Shown here piece by piece: positions 31,487 through 43,400 of a stretch of DNA of 64,000 bases (its first letter is position 1; each line of letters opens with the position of its first letter). The stretch is from Ligula intestinalis (lineage: Eukaryota; Platyhelminthes; Cestoda; Diphyllobothriidea; Diphyllobothriidae), in the NCBI GenBank assembly GCA_036362985.1, contig JAYGXS010000004.1, positions 64,634,639 to 64,698,638 of the forward strand. The letters are read 5' to 3'. The position numbers and the translations under genes were made by a program. The notes beneath the pieces were generated by a model. The model was not told the origin of the DNA, ran no database searches, and saw nothing but the letters and a program-made list of their open reading frames with translations.

Positions 31487-32095
31487 TTGTTTTGGTACAA
31501 CTTCTACAGGTACAGACTCATGGTTAAGCTAACCGATGTGTCTTATTCAGCTATCAACGGTTCTCATCTTAAGGACAAATTTGACTTCTTGGATATAATA
31601 GGGGTTGTCTACAGAATTGCATGTGCTAGTTATGAGGCTATTAACTGCGGCTTAACTGGTAAATCTGTCTCAACTGGCATACAGGAAAATCGGGTTGGGG
31701 TCTGATGACGAGGTAATCATGAACACTTTGGAAACCGCCCATCCATTTGCATGGGAGGACATACAGATTTTTGAAACTTGCCCAATCCAAAGCGGCTACA
31801 AATTCCTGGAAGCAGTGCATTCAGATTAGGCACGCATCAATCGGCATATAGGGTAAGATGCCACACATATCATTCTCAAGGTCAAAAAAATTTGCACGGC
31901 CAAACACAACGGAGTGACAAAATACACGTAGCCCCTATTGGTGGAGACATCATCCAAGCGCAGAATACTTTGTTAGACAGGGTTTATTAAGTTTTGTTGT
32001 GTCTGCTTATATTGCTTAACCTGAGGATGATATCTAAGATCAGTTTCGAAAATGTGCACATTAAATTTATAATTTTCTCAAACTATTTTTGTCTT
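31487..32095 (+). pseudogene. Penelope-like GIY-YIG and tail fragment
   Basis: Frame 31487-31705 includes GVVYRIACASYEAINCGLTG, a degraded GIY-YIG core (expected xVYCGQTG), and STGIQEN. After stops it continues with a weak match to the tail (GNHEHFGNRP; YKFLEAVHS; IRHRHIG-like). The end shows MISKISFENVH just after an AACCTGAGGATGA sequence, comparable to the tails of other PLEs. A possible degenerate hammerhead sits at 32019-32056 (CTGAGGA ... CGAAAA). Heavily decayed. Confidence 0.6.
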
Positions 32096-33500
32096 CATAG
32101 TGTTTATGAAAATTGGGCTTAATAACCGGTGACTACTGTAGGAAGATTTTGGTGAGTTGAAGTCTGCAATCTCTAGGCTATTTTTGAAAAGAAAGTAAAC
32201 GACAATGTTCAGAAAAAACTAACACGTTCTGGCATTGCAAATCTGTAAGGCATTTTCGGACAGAAGCACACAGGCGGGAAGCCAAGGTATGCAAGCACGT
32301 TAGTCGCATTGAAATCAAATTAGACAAGTGAATGACAGTCCTGTCAAGTTCTTTGAGCTGATGGGCAGAGAAAGAGGTCTTTATTAGCAGAAAATTCGGC
32401 CTGGAAGGGCGCGAAGGCATGCTAGCAACAGACGCGTCCGACGGAAAGCGTATTTAAAGGTCTCTTGTAGGAAGCCAAGTAGTCTACCTAAGACAAGAAA
32501 CCATCCGATTACAGCTACGTATAGCAACGATTTAGCGAGCAAAGCAACTTGTTCGGAGAAATTGGGAGGTCAATCTTGACGCAGCCGGTTGAACATGCAG
32601 TAGCAGTAAAGAGGAATGGTTCCAGCTCGTAAATTGCAGCCTCTTTCACGAAAACAATCACGTCCCCCAGTGTTGCCGAGGCTGAGGTTTGTGCAAGAGG
32701 CGACAAACGTGAGTCGTAGTCAGTCATCAAGCTCAATCCATTTCCCTTCTATCTTCAACGCTGAATACCTGCCTAGGCAGTGTAAGTGCTGCATCCAAAG
32801 ACCATACCATCGAGTCAAAACAACGACCCATAAAAATTAGCCGACACGAAATTACGACAAGCAACGTCTTGAGTGAGGACGAGGCAGCTATCATCGTATT
32901 AGTTAGGACGACTGGCAATAAATGTTGGAAGTGTTTATTAATGGAGATGTGTACTTATGTGGCGAGGTTGTCATTAATTTTCAAGCTCCTAGTGCGTCCA
33001 GTAACCCTATGCTGCTTTTGTACTTTTTGATGGGTGCAAGTGAAGAACCAAAATTTCAGCATTTACTTTTACTTTTTACTTTTCTGAAAAGTATTCGCAA
33101 GTGTTTTCTTTGTTTCTGTGACACTTACCTTGACGCTAAGCAGTGCTTAGGAATTCTCGGCGCACGATAATGTGCCAATTCTTATCACGATAATTTTATA
33201 ATATCAAGTGCTTCTTCAAAATATTTTAAGAAAGATCTATAATTTTAATAGCATACCTCAGTGTTAATTTCCGTCTAAACCTTCAGCTTTTCATTAGTGA
33301 GTATGCTTTTTGTTCTAGACAGGGCATTTAAATATTTTCGTCTACGGATAGCGCAACTGCACTTTGCCCTGGTAACGTAACTTACAGAGACTTCAGAGGC
33401 TTAACGGAGTGATGGCATGTAGGCAGCTGGTCATGTGATTGTTCACGAAATCTCTGACACCCTGCGCTCAACAGTAGGGTACTTCAAGAAGTTAGTATAT
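32096..33500. other. Mostly unassigned sequence
   Basis: No gene is supported. At about 32320-32420 one plus-strand frame reads FFELMGRERGLY and RPGRARRHA, vaguely like the PLE N-terminal CCELMGEDS region of the long copy at 23800; this is too weak to annotate. The rest is AT-rich. Confidence 0.35.
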
Positions 33501-33506
33501 ATACGT

Positions 33507-34580
33507 ACTTTGTACTTGTTACGACTGTGATCATGCCTGATCTAGCCAACCTCAATAATGTCACGAAAGGTACCTCTCCATGCGTAGCGATTGGTGGTAG
33601 CGTATCTGGAAAGCTCCACCCAGTCTCTTTTTCAGCGACAGAAGTTCCAGTGAAGAGAGAAGGTCCAAGAACTGCATAGCTAAGCTCGTGGGGTGGACGA
33701 TGGAGAACGTGTCCAAACCACCTCAGTCGTCTTTCTGGAATGGCCCGAGACATCCTCGTGATATGATCGCAGCATGTACTGACTGTCGCATTTGAGATGA
33801 AGTCGCTATACTTAACTCGCAGGATCGTCCTCAGGCACCGATAAGCAAAGACCTGTAGTCTTTGTTCATCTTCAGCGCGCACAAACCAGCATTCACATCC
33901 ATAGAGAATGACTGACCGGATGGATGCACGGGATACACGAATCTTCGTGACGATGGAGATGCATAGTCAGATCCATAGGCACTTTAGAAAGATTAATAAA
34001 ATCCAGTGAGCAGCAACGCTACGGGAGAAAATGTCGTCCTTGCTCTGCAGATTCGGTAGCAGCTTCGCTCCGAGGCGGTGAAACCTGTCTACTTCTTCAA
34101 GCTGATGGCCATTAATCCCCAGCTGTGTCTTCTTCTGGTCAGGGATGCAGCTCGAGAATAACTTCGTCTTTCCGGAATTTATGGACATGCCTACCGACAT
34201 AGCGATCTCATTTAACCGCGATACTACCGAATAAATACTACCAAAGCTTGAGGCTAGCAGCGCAATATCATTGGCCTAGTCAAAATCAGTAAGCCGGCGT
34301 CCGTGTGAAAGCTCAACGCCGTTCTGTTCATGTAGGGCCTTGCCAAAAATCCAGTCAATGACATGGTTAAACAGAATGGGGAAAGGGCGCAGCCCTGTCA
34401 GACACCAGACCGGATAATGAACGATTAAGAGAGATTGTTGTGGACCAGAACTCGTGCGGTGGAGTACCGATAGTAGGCCTTACTCATGGCAATGAGTATG
34501 GTCGGCACTCCACCGAGTTCTATTATTCGTCACAGGGACTCGCAATGGATTAAATCAAATGCAGTGGCGAAGTCAGTGAG
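33507..34580 (-). mobile_element. RTE-type retrotransposon, 5'-truncated copy
   Basis: Closely related to the 3' third of the 4.5-8.0 kb RTE. On the minus strand it starts inside the RT palm (34580) and runs through the thumb (INGHQLEEVDRFHRLGAKLL, 34200-33967) and C-terminal part (CLRTILRVKYSDF, RRLRWFGHVLHRPPHELS, 33882-33484). It ends at the same 3' terminus (GTAACAAGTACAAAGTA). About 100 bases of the C-terminal coding part are deleted near 33650. The RT catalytic motif carries the same stop and Asp-to-Asn change as the first copy. Confidence 0.85.
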
Positions 34581-37166
34581 TACCATTTGGGTAGAGCTAT
34601 TACATTTGGTTCGTTGCAAGCGTCATATTTCTGATTTTGCATTTCAAACGTCACAAAAACTTTTATACCATTAGAAGAGCTCAGCAAAGCACAGCACAGC
34701 AAACGTGAGGATGGCCAATCAAATAATTCTGAGAGCGTGCATGATAGTTTTTCCTAAGAAAATTAATAAAACAGAAGGTACGACAGTGCAATAGGAACCC
34801 TTGTAGTTCAGAAGAAAGAGGAGTGTTCCCAGTAAACGCTCCCCTTTCTTCTGATCTACCAACCGGGAATCGTATTTTCAGCACTATTACAACCCTTGTA
34901 GTACATGTAATCTTGCGCAATCTTCAAGTGAAATAGGCTCAGGATGATTTTTTGTGATATAATTGGAACACAGTAATATTTACTGTGCCTAGCATATAGC
35001 GCAAGACTGACTGTTTTACTTGGGGGAGGGGGAAGGCTGGGGAAAGAATGGCTTTTTCCGTCAACATGGATCACCTGGCTGACAATAGCATCCAGATCTT
35101 CAGTAAACAATTCGACCTTCATTATCTGCAGCCGTATCATCTAACAGTCTTTTGGAAAACCGTTGGGCCCACCCTGTATTTACCCTGTGTTTGTAAAGTA
35201 TCCTTACCCCAGACTGCAAATCACAGAACTGTTCCGCAACAAAAAATGCGCAAGTACTGTGAAGAGGAAATACAACCACCCTCATCACTGCCAGAAACAA
35301 AGTTCGTGGGTCAGGGCGTGGTAGCAACAGCAGAAGCAACCACTTACTTGCTGAGGAAGCCGGTTTTGTTCGCGGACAAGAACCTCATGCAAGCTCCGAG
35401 CTTGGCATGGCCAACGGTAACATAACTACCTGCATTTTCCGCACATTGTTCCTTTCACCCTCCCCCCCTATGCGACGTCAAAAAACCCTCATTGCCGCAT
35501 AACCAGCCCCGTATTATCTACCCCGTCCCTCTTTCCATGAATAATTTTGCCTGTAAAAGTGAGCGTAATTACCCGCATGCTTACCTTGTACCTTTTACCC
35601 CATATAAATGTTATTATTTCCATCTCTTACAATTTGGAAATTTTCCACGTCTGTTTCCAATGCCTTGCTGCCAGACCGACTTCATTTGTTGCCCTTTTAC
35701 GAAAGGCTGTTCCCCTTTTCCTTTGAACTGTGTGCCCGAGCCATCCTTTGCCAAGAATTCTGTTCATGTTGACGTTTTTTGTTTTCAGTCGACTGCACAC
35801 TGGTGTTACACCTGGTCCCCCGATCAAGTACCGCTTAAGTGATGCTTGAATATTGTCCCCACCCCACGTTTGACTCTCTTGCCTTTTAATCACCTTTACC
35901 CACAATGCTTCTCCCCCCCCCCCCCCCCCCCAGCCAACACCGTTTCAAGAGCTACTCGATATTGTCTCCCCTCCCCTTTGGTTCAATTCCGGCTGTCACC
36001 ACCGCTGCCCCCAAAACGTTGGCAATTCCCCCCCCCCCCCCCCCCCCTTGAGGGCACAGTATGGTCTCTCTTGGCGTCAACCCCCCCCCCCCTTAATGCT
36101 GGCGTTTTCGGACCATTGGTATGGCTTCCTGAAACCATACAAAACCAGAGCCACGCCCCCTCTCCTACTAACACACAAAAGTTTTCTCAATGTTAGTTTC
36201 GCCGTGCGAGGCGTTATTGTTGAACTTGCGTTGTTCCCTTGCATAGAGTCAGGCGATTTGGCCGAGTCCCTTTGCTTTTGACTTGGTCTATCTATTATTG
36301 GGAATTGTACTCTGATTATCCTTTACCATTTGTTTACTAGTACCGTACCACCTTGATAGTTGCTATTTCTGGGTTTGACGTACGCATGACTGCTGGATGC
36401 AGTCGGAGAAGGCAAGAGACGAAACAAATGTAATTGTCCGACAATAATTTATCAAAAATCTACGTATGCTTGCCAATTACTCTTCTGAACAAGCTTAATT
36501 GTCAACCAATAGAGTAACCCGCTTTCATTACCGCATTCGCTTCAATAAATTTTTATTTCATTATCAAATTATAAGCCCAAAAACTACACTCTTCCTCTGT
36601 TGACTAGCTATTCAGGTGGCATATCGATTTATCTCCATTCAGTGAGTATGCGTCACTCAACCAATCAGAAAATCTGATTGTGCACATCTGGACTATAAAG
36701 TACGAACCAGTGGCACATTGGACTACCTAATATATGACACCAGCTAAAGGATCGATTTGCCTAACTGACAAATAATTCTAACTATGGAAAGGCAGCTTTT
36801 CTTTTTTTCACGCATACGGTCAGAGGGGCCACGTGGTTGGTAGCAGACATTCAAAATGCGGATGCAATGTTGCTAGTGACTGAAGCACTCTCGTAAAACT
36901 AATGCTGGAGGATATAAAAAAGAAGACATATAGTAAGCAAGCTGGTTTTCGAGATGCGCGCTGAGTGAAACTAGATATCAATAACGTCTATGCAAGCCAG
37001 TCGTTTTGTATGCATGTAATCGAAATTGCGCTGAGGAAGGGATCATTTTTTTCTTTAAATGAACATGGAAAAGAAGAAGGAGAAGAAAGGGGCGATTTGA
37101 AGGAGCGTAGATGGGGGTTAAGAGAGAAATGTGTGGCAGACAGGGTGACTGTCCTAATAGTCAGCT
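34581..37166. other. C-rich spacer with homopolymer runs, then AT-rich DNA
   Basis: From about 35440 to 36180 the plus strand is pyrimidine-rich, with C runs at 35913-35931 (19), 36028-36047 (20) and 36081-36092 (12). A frame at 35048-35425 (125 residues) has no recognisable domain, and I do not support it as a gene. The last 600 bases hold the 3' flank of the heat-shock gene, with TTTATT (AATAAA on minus) at about 36551-36556. Confidence 0.45.
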
Positions 37167-37486
37167 TCAAACAGTGCAGTGAAGAGGAGCCTCAACGACA
37201 AGAGTTTTGCCATTGAGAACTGCAGACACCGTGAACGGGTCGATAGTCTCTGGCACCTCGAAGGTGCGCGTGAATTCCTGGAATTGGGAGCTCTTAAAGG
37301 CAGACTTGGAGGTGCTTGAATCCACGCTCTTATCAGCGCTCATCTCACGCTTGCCAGAAACTATGATCTTATTGGCTTCCATGCGCACGTTGAGGTCTTC
37401 AGCAGCATAGCCTTCCTCGATTGGCACCTCGAGATGCAGCTTGCGTCCTCCAGCGCCATCATTCAGCACCAGAGGCCCCGACTGAC
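37167..37486 (-). CDS. sHSP terminal exon: alpha-crystallin domain 2
   Basis: Starts after TTCAAG with GTCAG; joined to the leftover G of the previous exon it reads GQSGPLVLNDGAGG. The domain follows: RKLHLEVPIEEGYAAEDLNV, NKIIVSGKRE, EFTRTFEVPETIDPF and LNGKTLVVEAP, and the chain ends LHCTV. The ETIDPFTVSAVLNGKTLVV stretch is the second domain's equivalent of the A-x-x-GVL strand, with GKTL in place of GVL. There is no C-terminal IxI motif. The intron before it (37591-37487) is only 105 bases. Confidence 0.9.
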
Positions 37487-40400
37487 CTTGAAGATAAAGT
37501 ACGCGAGAACAAATTCAAGGTCAGCACAAGGTGGTGTGTACGTTTAGTATGTGGAAATGCTTAGCCAAATGCTGCAAAAACAAATACTTACCTCTGATGG
37601 AAATGCTCGTGTCCGTGTTTTTGAGCACACTAGAGTCTTTAGGTCGGATACTCAGATTGTGGCCAGAGTCGAACGTGATAGAAGAGTAGTCGGGCGCTTT
37701 GACCGGAGCGTCGAGGATAAGAACGCCATCCTGTCAAGTAATAAATTCGGTAAAAAGGTGGCTTAGGTTGCCAATTTTTAGGTTTTTGTATCGTCATTTA
37801 CAACGGTGTGTAGCTCTTTGATGCATTACAAAGAAAAACACTTAGAATAAGCTGACATGCTCTTGGTTTGCAATGCATATTTATTCCAGGCTACTCGAAT
37901 TCAATGTTCATAGCACTGAATACAATAATCACGTATAATTGGCTTCATTTAAAAAAACAAATCATACATGCCTCTGTGTCTTGCAGATCTCTCAGAGAAA
38001 AATTCAAATCCAGAAGTTGTATGCATGCGTACTGTTTAAGGCTGTAGGAGGTATAACCTTGCTGTCTTTAGAATCACTCTAAATACATAATTAGATGGCA
38101 TACCTCTTAAAAATATACTTAAACTCGAAATAGAAGTAGTATCGAAAACACTAGCATGGTAAGTATTAACGAAGTTGTAAAGTTTTTATGAAAATTTGAG
38201 TTGCATTGCATCAGCTGCCGTGGTAGAACCATGTAATATTGACATATTGAGCACTTAAGCGCTTGTTAAGATGGATGTTTTCTACGTTTCCGCGATACGT
38301 TCCCCAGAAAGTAAGCAAGACACAACAAAAAATTTTGAAATGGTCACCTTTAAAGCAAATAGATTGGTTGCTTCATTAAAGACTGTTATCTTCGAAGCCT
38401 TTATGCGAATTTCCAATACCAAATAATTATACCTGATTCTTTTACTTCTGCACTAAAACTATAATGGCTGCTTGGACCTCCTCTTGCCCAATGCACTTTA
38501 AAAGTACTAAAATATGTTTTTACTCCAAAAACAGAACACAATCAGCACAATTTTTAGTATTTTAGTCTTAGGAAAACAGGTTCATTAAACTCTACATTGG
38601 GAATATGTGTTAAGAACCTAAAGTAGTCGCTTCGGAAATCATAAAATGTAAATTATTTTCAAAAACTCGACTTAACTTCCAGTTGCTTGTTTAAGGCAAC
38701 TTTTTGAAAAAAAAAAATTTTTGAGTAGAAAACTGGTTTTCCCACACTCTTGAAGAAATCTTATAGGTCCCAGCACGCTTAAAGATGTCATAAAAACGGT
38801 GAAGAGACTGCTGTGTGAATACACGAAATAGGGTGGGGGGGGGATGCTGACCTTGAAGAGAACGCAGATTTACTCAACTGACGCATTTTAATTACCTGCG
38901 TGAGATTGCATTGGAACTTCTCGTGATCAATGGAGCGTGGCAGATCAACAGTGCGACTGAATTCACGACTGGTGCTGGAGCCCGCGGTGGTGACGGTCTT
39001 CTTGGCGTGAACGGTCAGCCGGTTGCCCACAGTGGTCACGTCAATATCCTCAGGAGCAAAGTCTTTGGCGTCGAAGCGCACTTTAAAGTGAACCTGTGGG
39101 GGGGGGGGGGGGGAATGACAGAAATAAAGTGCACAACGACGGACTGTGGGGTTGGCATTTTAAAACATTTTCGAACACAAAAGCCCTTGGCAAAGAAGAA
39201 AGTGTTCAGCAAGGACGAGGCACCGGAACTGTTAGCGGCCGACATAACAACCCATTATCACGCCGTCCTCATTACTCTTCCCACGGTGCACTATCCGTGA
39301 TTAGTGTTCTGCCTTATCACTCAGTTCTGCCCGAAAGCCACTCGGTATATGATCATTTTTTGAGGCCACAATCTGATTGGCCTCATCTATACGCTATGCT
39401 TTCCATAAGTAAATTGTATTAGGTATGTTAAACGACTTCTACCTTTGCGCTTTTCATGCTTTGTTCATCCTTGGGGACTCACACTTAGACTTACTGAAAC
39501 GGCAACATCGCGGCCTACGTAGCACAATTGTAAAGCCTTCCCTTCTGAGGTGGGTTCGAATCCAACCGAGGCCACGCATACTCTCAAATTGTATCAATTG
39601 AATTATTTAAACCTGCAAAAGCTCCGCTAATAATAAAAAAACGGCATAAATTCGGTTGGTACGAGACCTCCAGGTGCAACAATGATCACGCACTGGGGTT
39701 TGTCAAGCGACGAAGCTGAAAAATGCCTTATTTTTCGAGAGTAAGGAACCGGAATATTTAAATTTCGTTTGAAAAAAAAAACTGCGTTAGGGTTAAGTCT
39801 AACAACCCGTTATCACGCTGTCCTGATTATTCATCCCACGGTGCACTAGCGATCGGTACAAGTCACGTGATTGATAATATCGATTAAGTCGCCGACCGTG
39901 ATTAGTGTTCTGCCCGAAAGCCACTCAGCATATTAGCCATCTCTTGAGGCCACAATCCGACTGGCCTGATCTGTGCGCTAAACTTGCCACTTTGAAGTGA
40001 AACTACAAGGGGAGAGTGGAATGCAAAATAAAGAGCGCAAAGGCAGACCCGGGGCTTGCATTGTAATCGTGGTACATTTTTGAAGAAAAAAGCTTTCAGG
40101 CACCGGGATATTTTTTGTGCATTCTCTTCACTTATCGTAGTTATACACAGGTACTAAACCAGTGAGTGTTTGCAAGGCATCTGTTATTGCTGTCAGCTCG
40201 GTACCCCAAGCACGTTTAAAAAGCTTAAGTGAGGATAGTCAAATATGCGTGGGAGAAAATACGTGATCCTCTTTCCAGGGGCTGCGTCAGAAGAAGCCCT
40301 TGTGTGTGCGCAACTTTCAACGTGAATTGCAAAAAAGGCCGATTGCTTCTAGCGCCTTCCCATATAATAGCATTCTAGCACTTGAAACCAAATTAACCTG

Positions 40401-43400
40401 GCCGATTCCGCCAATAGCCAGAAGAAGGCTTTAGGTTAGCTAAAGGTGAGAAGTAACATTTGAATTCCGCATTTAGACCTCAAAATAGCCGAAGAATTCC
40501 TTTTACTGGGAAAAGGATACACGAACTCTGGTCAGCTTTCTTTCAACTCAAAGTGTAATTAACACTGGTAACGTAATAAAAATAATTTTCTTTTTTTCTT
40601 AACAAGTGGGGATGTACATGCATGACTCGGATGGTATGGAAAAAAATTTAAGGAACATAATTGGGGTGCATTCATTTTCTGACTGTGTTTTTGATTTTCA
40701 TACTGGACCAAAATAGACTAATCGGGCGCCGAGCCAATGCTCCCTGCGTCGCTCGGTCTGTATTCGCATGCTTCCGTTCGTTTAGAGTTCAGTTTTATGT
40801 TTCCAGCCAGGGAGAGAGGGTTTCGGGTAGATAATTTATGACCCCTTTCCCCCACACCAATCTCGCTAGTCTCTATTGAGGATGCAACTGGCTGCATAAG
40901 TCTTTCGAAAATTTGGACGCAAAAGACGCGTGCTGACGATCGCTACGTCTTCTCTAGTATGCACTAGCTTGCGCGAATTCGGTCACACTTTATAGGAGAG
41001 ATGCGCAAAATCGGCCGCAGCTTTACTTATTTTGTAGCAAGATACACTATCTTAAAGTGGTGTGCTTAGAAAAATGCAATATTCCGAAAAATATGAGAAT
41101 GTTTAAGATGAGAAGAAGACGACTCGGTCGCTATGACAACACTAAGATTCGCCTGACGTTTCGAAATCCTTCGCATATTCATCATCAGAGACATTAACAT
41201 AACGTATCTGATGATAAATCCGCAATGGATGTCAAAACGTCAGATGAAAAAAGTACGGGGATAAGTCAAAGCAACTTCATATTACATAGTTTGGCAAGCT
41301 TGACACAATCAAATCTCGGCTTGTAATTAAACCTATACAGGCGTCTTTTGATATTTTAGAAACACAAGCCCTCGCTTTCTTCAAGCATACGGAGCAGAAA
41401 AAACCATACATAACAAAAGCGTTATTGATAAAACGCAGTCGTTATATATATATATTTGAAGTCTGCAATACGTAGGCGATGAGTTTGTAGGAGTATGTTG
41501 CCTAGCGCAACTTCGTTGACTTATCCTTCCCTCATCTGCTCTGATTTAAAGTCATGTGCGACCAATTATCCTCTCCAAGCGCTATTGGCTTTTTTTACGC
41601 TTTCGATTTATTTGCCGCTTGATAAGTGTGTAAGCTTGAAGTCAGTTGATGCTTTCGCTTCATCTGATTGGTTGCAGGCGAGAGAGCATTTATCATGGCA
41701 GAAGAGGCTTTACAGCAGCACACCTTTTCACGGACTCAGCTGGCTTTTGTACGCGGCACTTGCAGCAACTAGTAAAAGGCTACTTTAGCGCAGATAACCT
41801 GTTCCAGTTCATTCGGTCTTTTCTGACTTGTGATCTTGGGATTCATCTGTTGTCCATACAGCAACTAGCTTTCGATTAATTCACACCCCCCCATTTTGCT
41901 CATGCAGCTTTTTGAAAGCATGTTAGTTTAATGAACAGACTGATAACGTGAAGGAATGGTTTACTCAACTATCAACCGATTATATATTTTCCTAGATTTA
42001 AAACTTTCTAGTCGAAGGCATAAAGAAAAACGTTATTCATAGATTAATGAGTTGGAGGGTAGGCTAAAACTTTGAGGTTGAACTGATGATTTTCTTCAGG
42101 AACGAGTCACTGTTATGAGCACTGTGATCACTCCGTGCCATTCGAATGAGGTAAGAGGTCTCTGTTTCTTACGCTAGACAAGTCCGTTCCTGCATTAGCA
42201 CAGAAAATGTGTTTCGACTGCACTGCTAGCCCGTTGTGTGAGACATCAGATAGTAGCTCTACGCTTGACAGACAGGGGACCTAAAAGCAGTAGCTGGTCC
42301 GTTTCCATAGATAGCCTTGAGGTCACTAGAATTATCGATTAACAGACTAATCGTCTTTGTGAAGCAAACAGACTGACTTCTAGGCCTCGTGAAGACCAGA
42401 CAGGTTGGGTCAAGTGATTGACTCCATGGTTGGTTGTGTCATTGTGAATGTAGTCATGCTTTTATTGACGCATTTTTTCAGTACACAACTTGAGTCACAC
42501 CTCAAAGGATTTTAGAAACCGAAAATCGCTTTCTCCGAACTGATCATCCCATGGATTTAACTTGACGGGTAAAAACTTGTAAAAAATGCCTGAGGGTTTA
42601 TAAATGGTCGGCATTTATATACGGTTGCTGTTGCATGCCCACCTAAACAAGACATGAAAACAGACATCATCCATAATATATGCGAATTGGCGTTAAATTC
42701 TGGGCAAATTAGGTCAAGGATTAAGGGGAGAGTTAGATTTAAGACAAGGGTTAGGTTTTAATGTTGACGTTAACGTTAGAGTCGGTGTCAGCTTTATGGT
42801 TCGATTTCGTGTTGACTGTAGCGCCTAGGTTAAAGATATAGCTGGTGTAACAATTACGGTTACGGTTTATTTTAGTGTTTTAGTTGGGTTAAGCGCAAAA
42901 ATATTCGCCTTTCCTGAAATTAATTACACGATTACCCAGCTTAAGCATGTGAGGCGTTCTTATTCTCGCGTAGGCGGCCGTACAAGTCATTCTTACCAGT
43001 ACCTCTTCTAATGAAGTCAGAACCACAATTAAGGATCCAACATCCAGCCTGAGGGAAGTTCAAAGAAGGAAGAAAGCAAGAATTTTCCCATAGAAATGGC
43101 GTTTGCCCTTTTTATGCCGGAACCATCTTGATATACACCTTGTGGACCAGTTGTTCGATTAAATTCCGTTGACCCAATTGTGAAAAATTTGCGGCCTCGG
43201 TGGGCCTCATAGCTCAATAGTAGGGGGTTGACTGCGCAAAAGCCTTCAGTTCTGTGTGTGTTCGACTCCCATCCAAGCCGCAAATTTTTCACAGTTGGGT
43301 CGACTGGGTTAAGCTAATCTGCCAAACCCCCCTAACAAGTTAGAAGATGCTATAAAACAAAGAGTAAACTTGGAATTTTACTCTTGTTGACAGTAAGTGC

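Noticed and set aside
32019..32056. CTGAGGATGAT ... ATCAGTTTCGAAAATG as a hammerhead
   Set aside because: The spacing between stem and GAAA is off and no GTC follows. It is mentioned only as a possible degenerate PLE tail.
35048..35425. 125-residue plus-strand frame
   Set aside because: No domain, no codon signal I can see, low-complexity surroundings and no splice context.
37207..37410. Plus-strand frame opposite the sHSP terminal exon
   Set aside because: Antisense shadow of a well-supported exon. The same holds for 38911-39300 and 48952-49182.
43205..43285. Functional tRNA gene
   Set aside because: The tRNA-like core sits inside terminal inverted repeats and lacks a proper anticodon stem; treated as part of a short mobile element.
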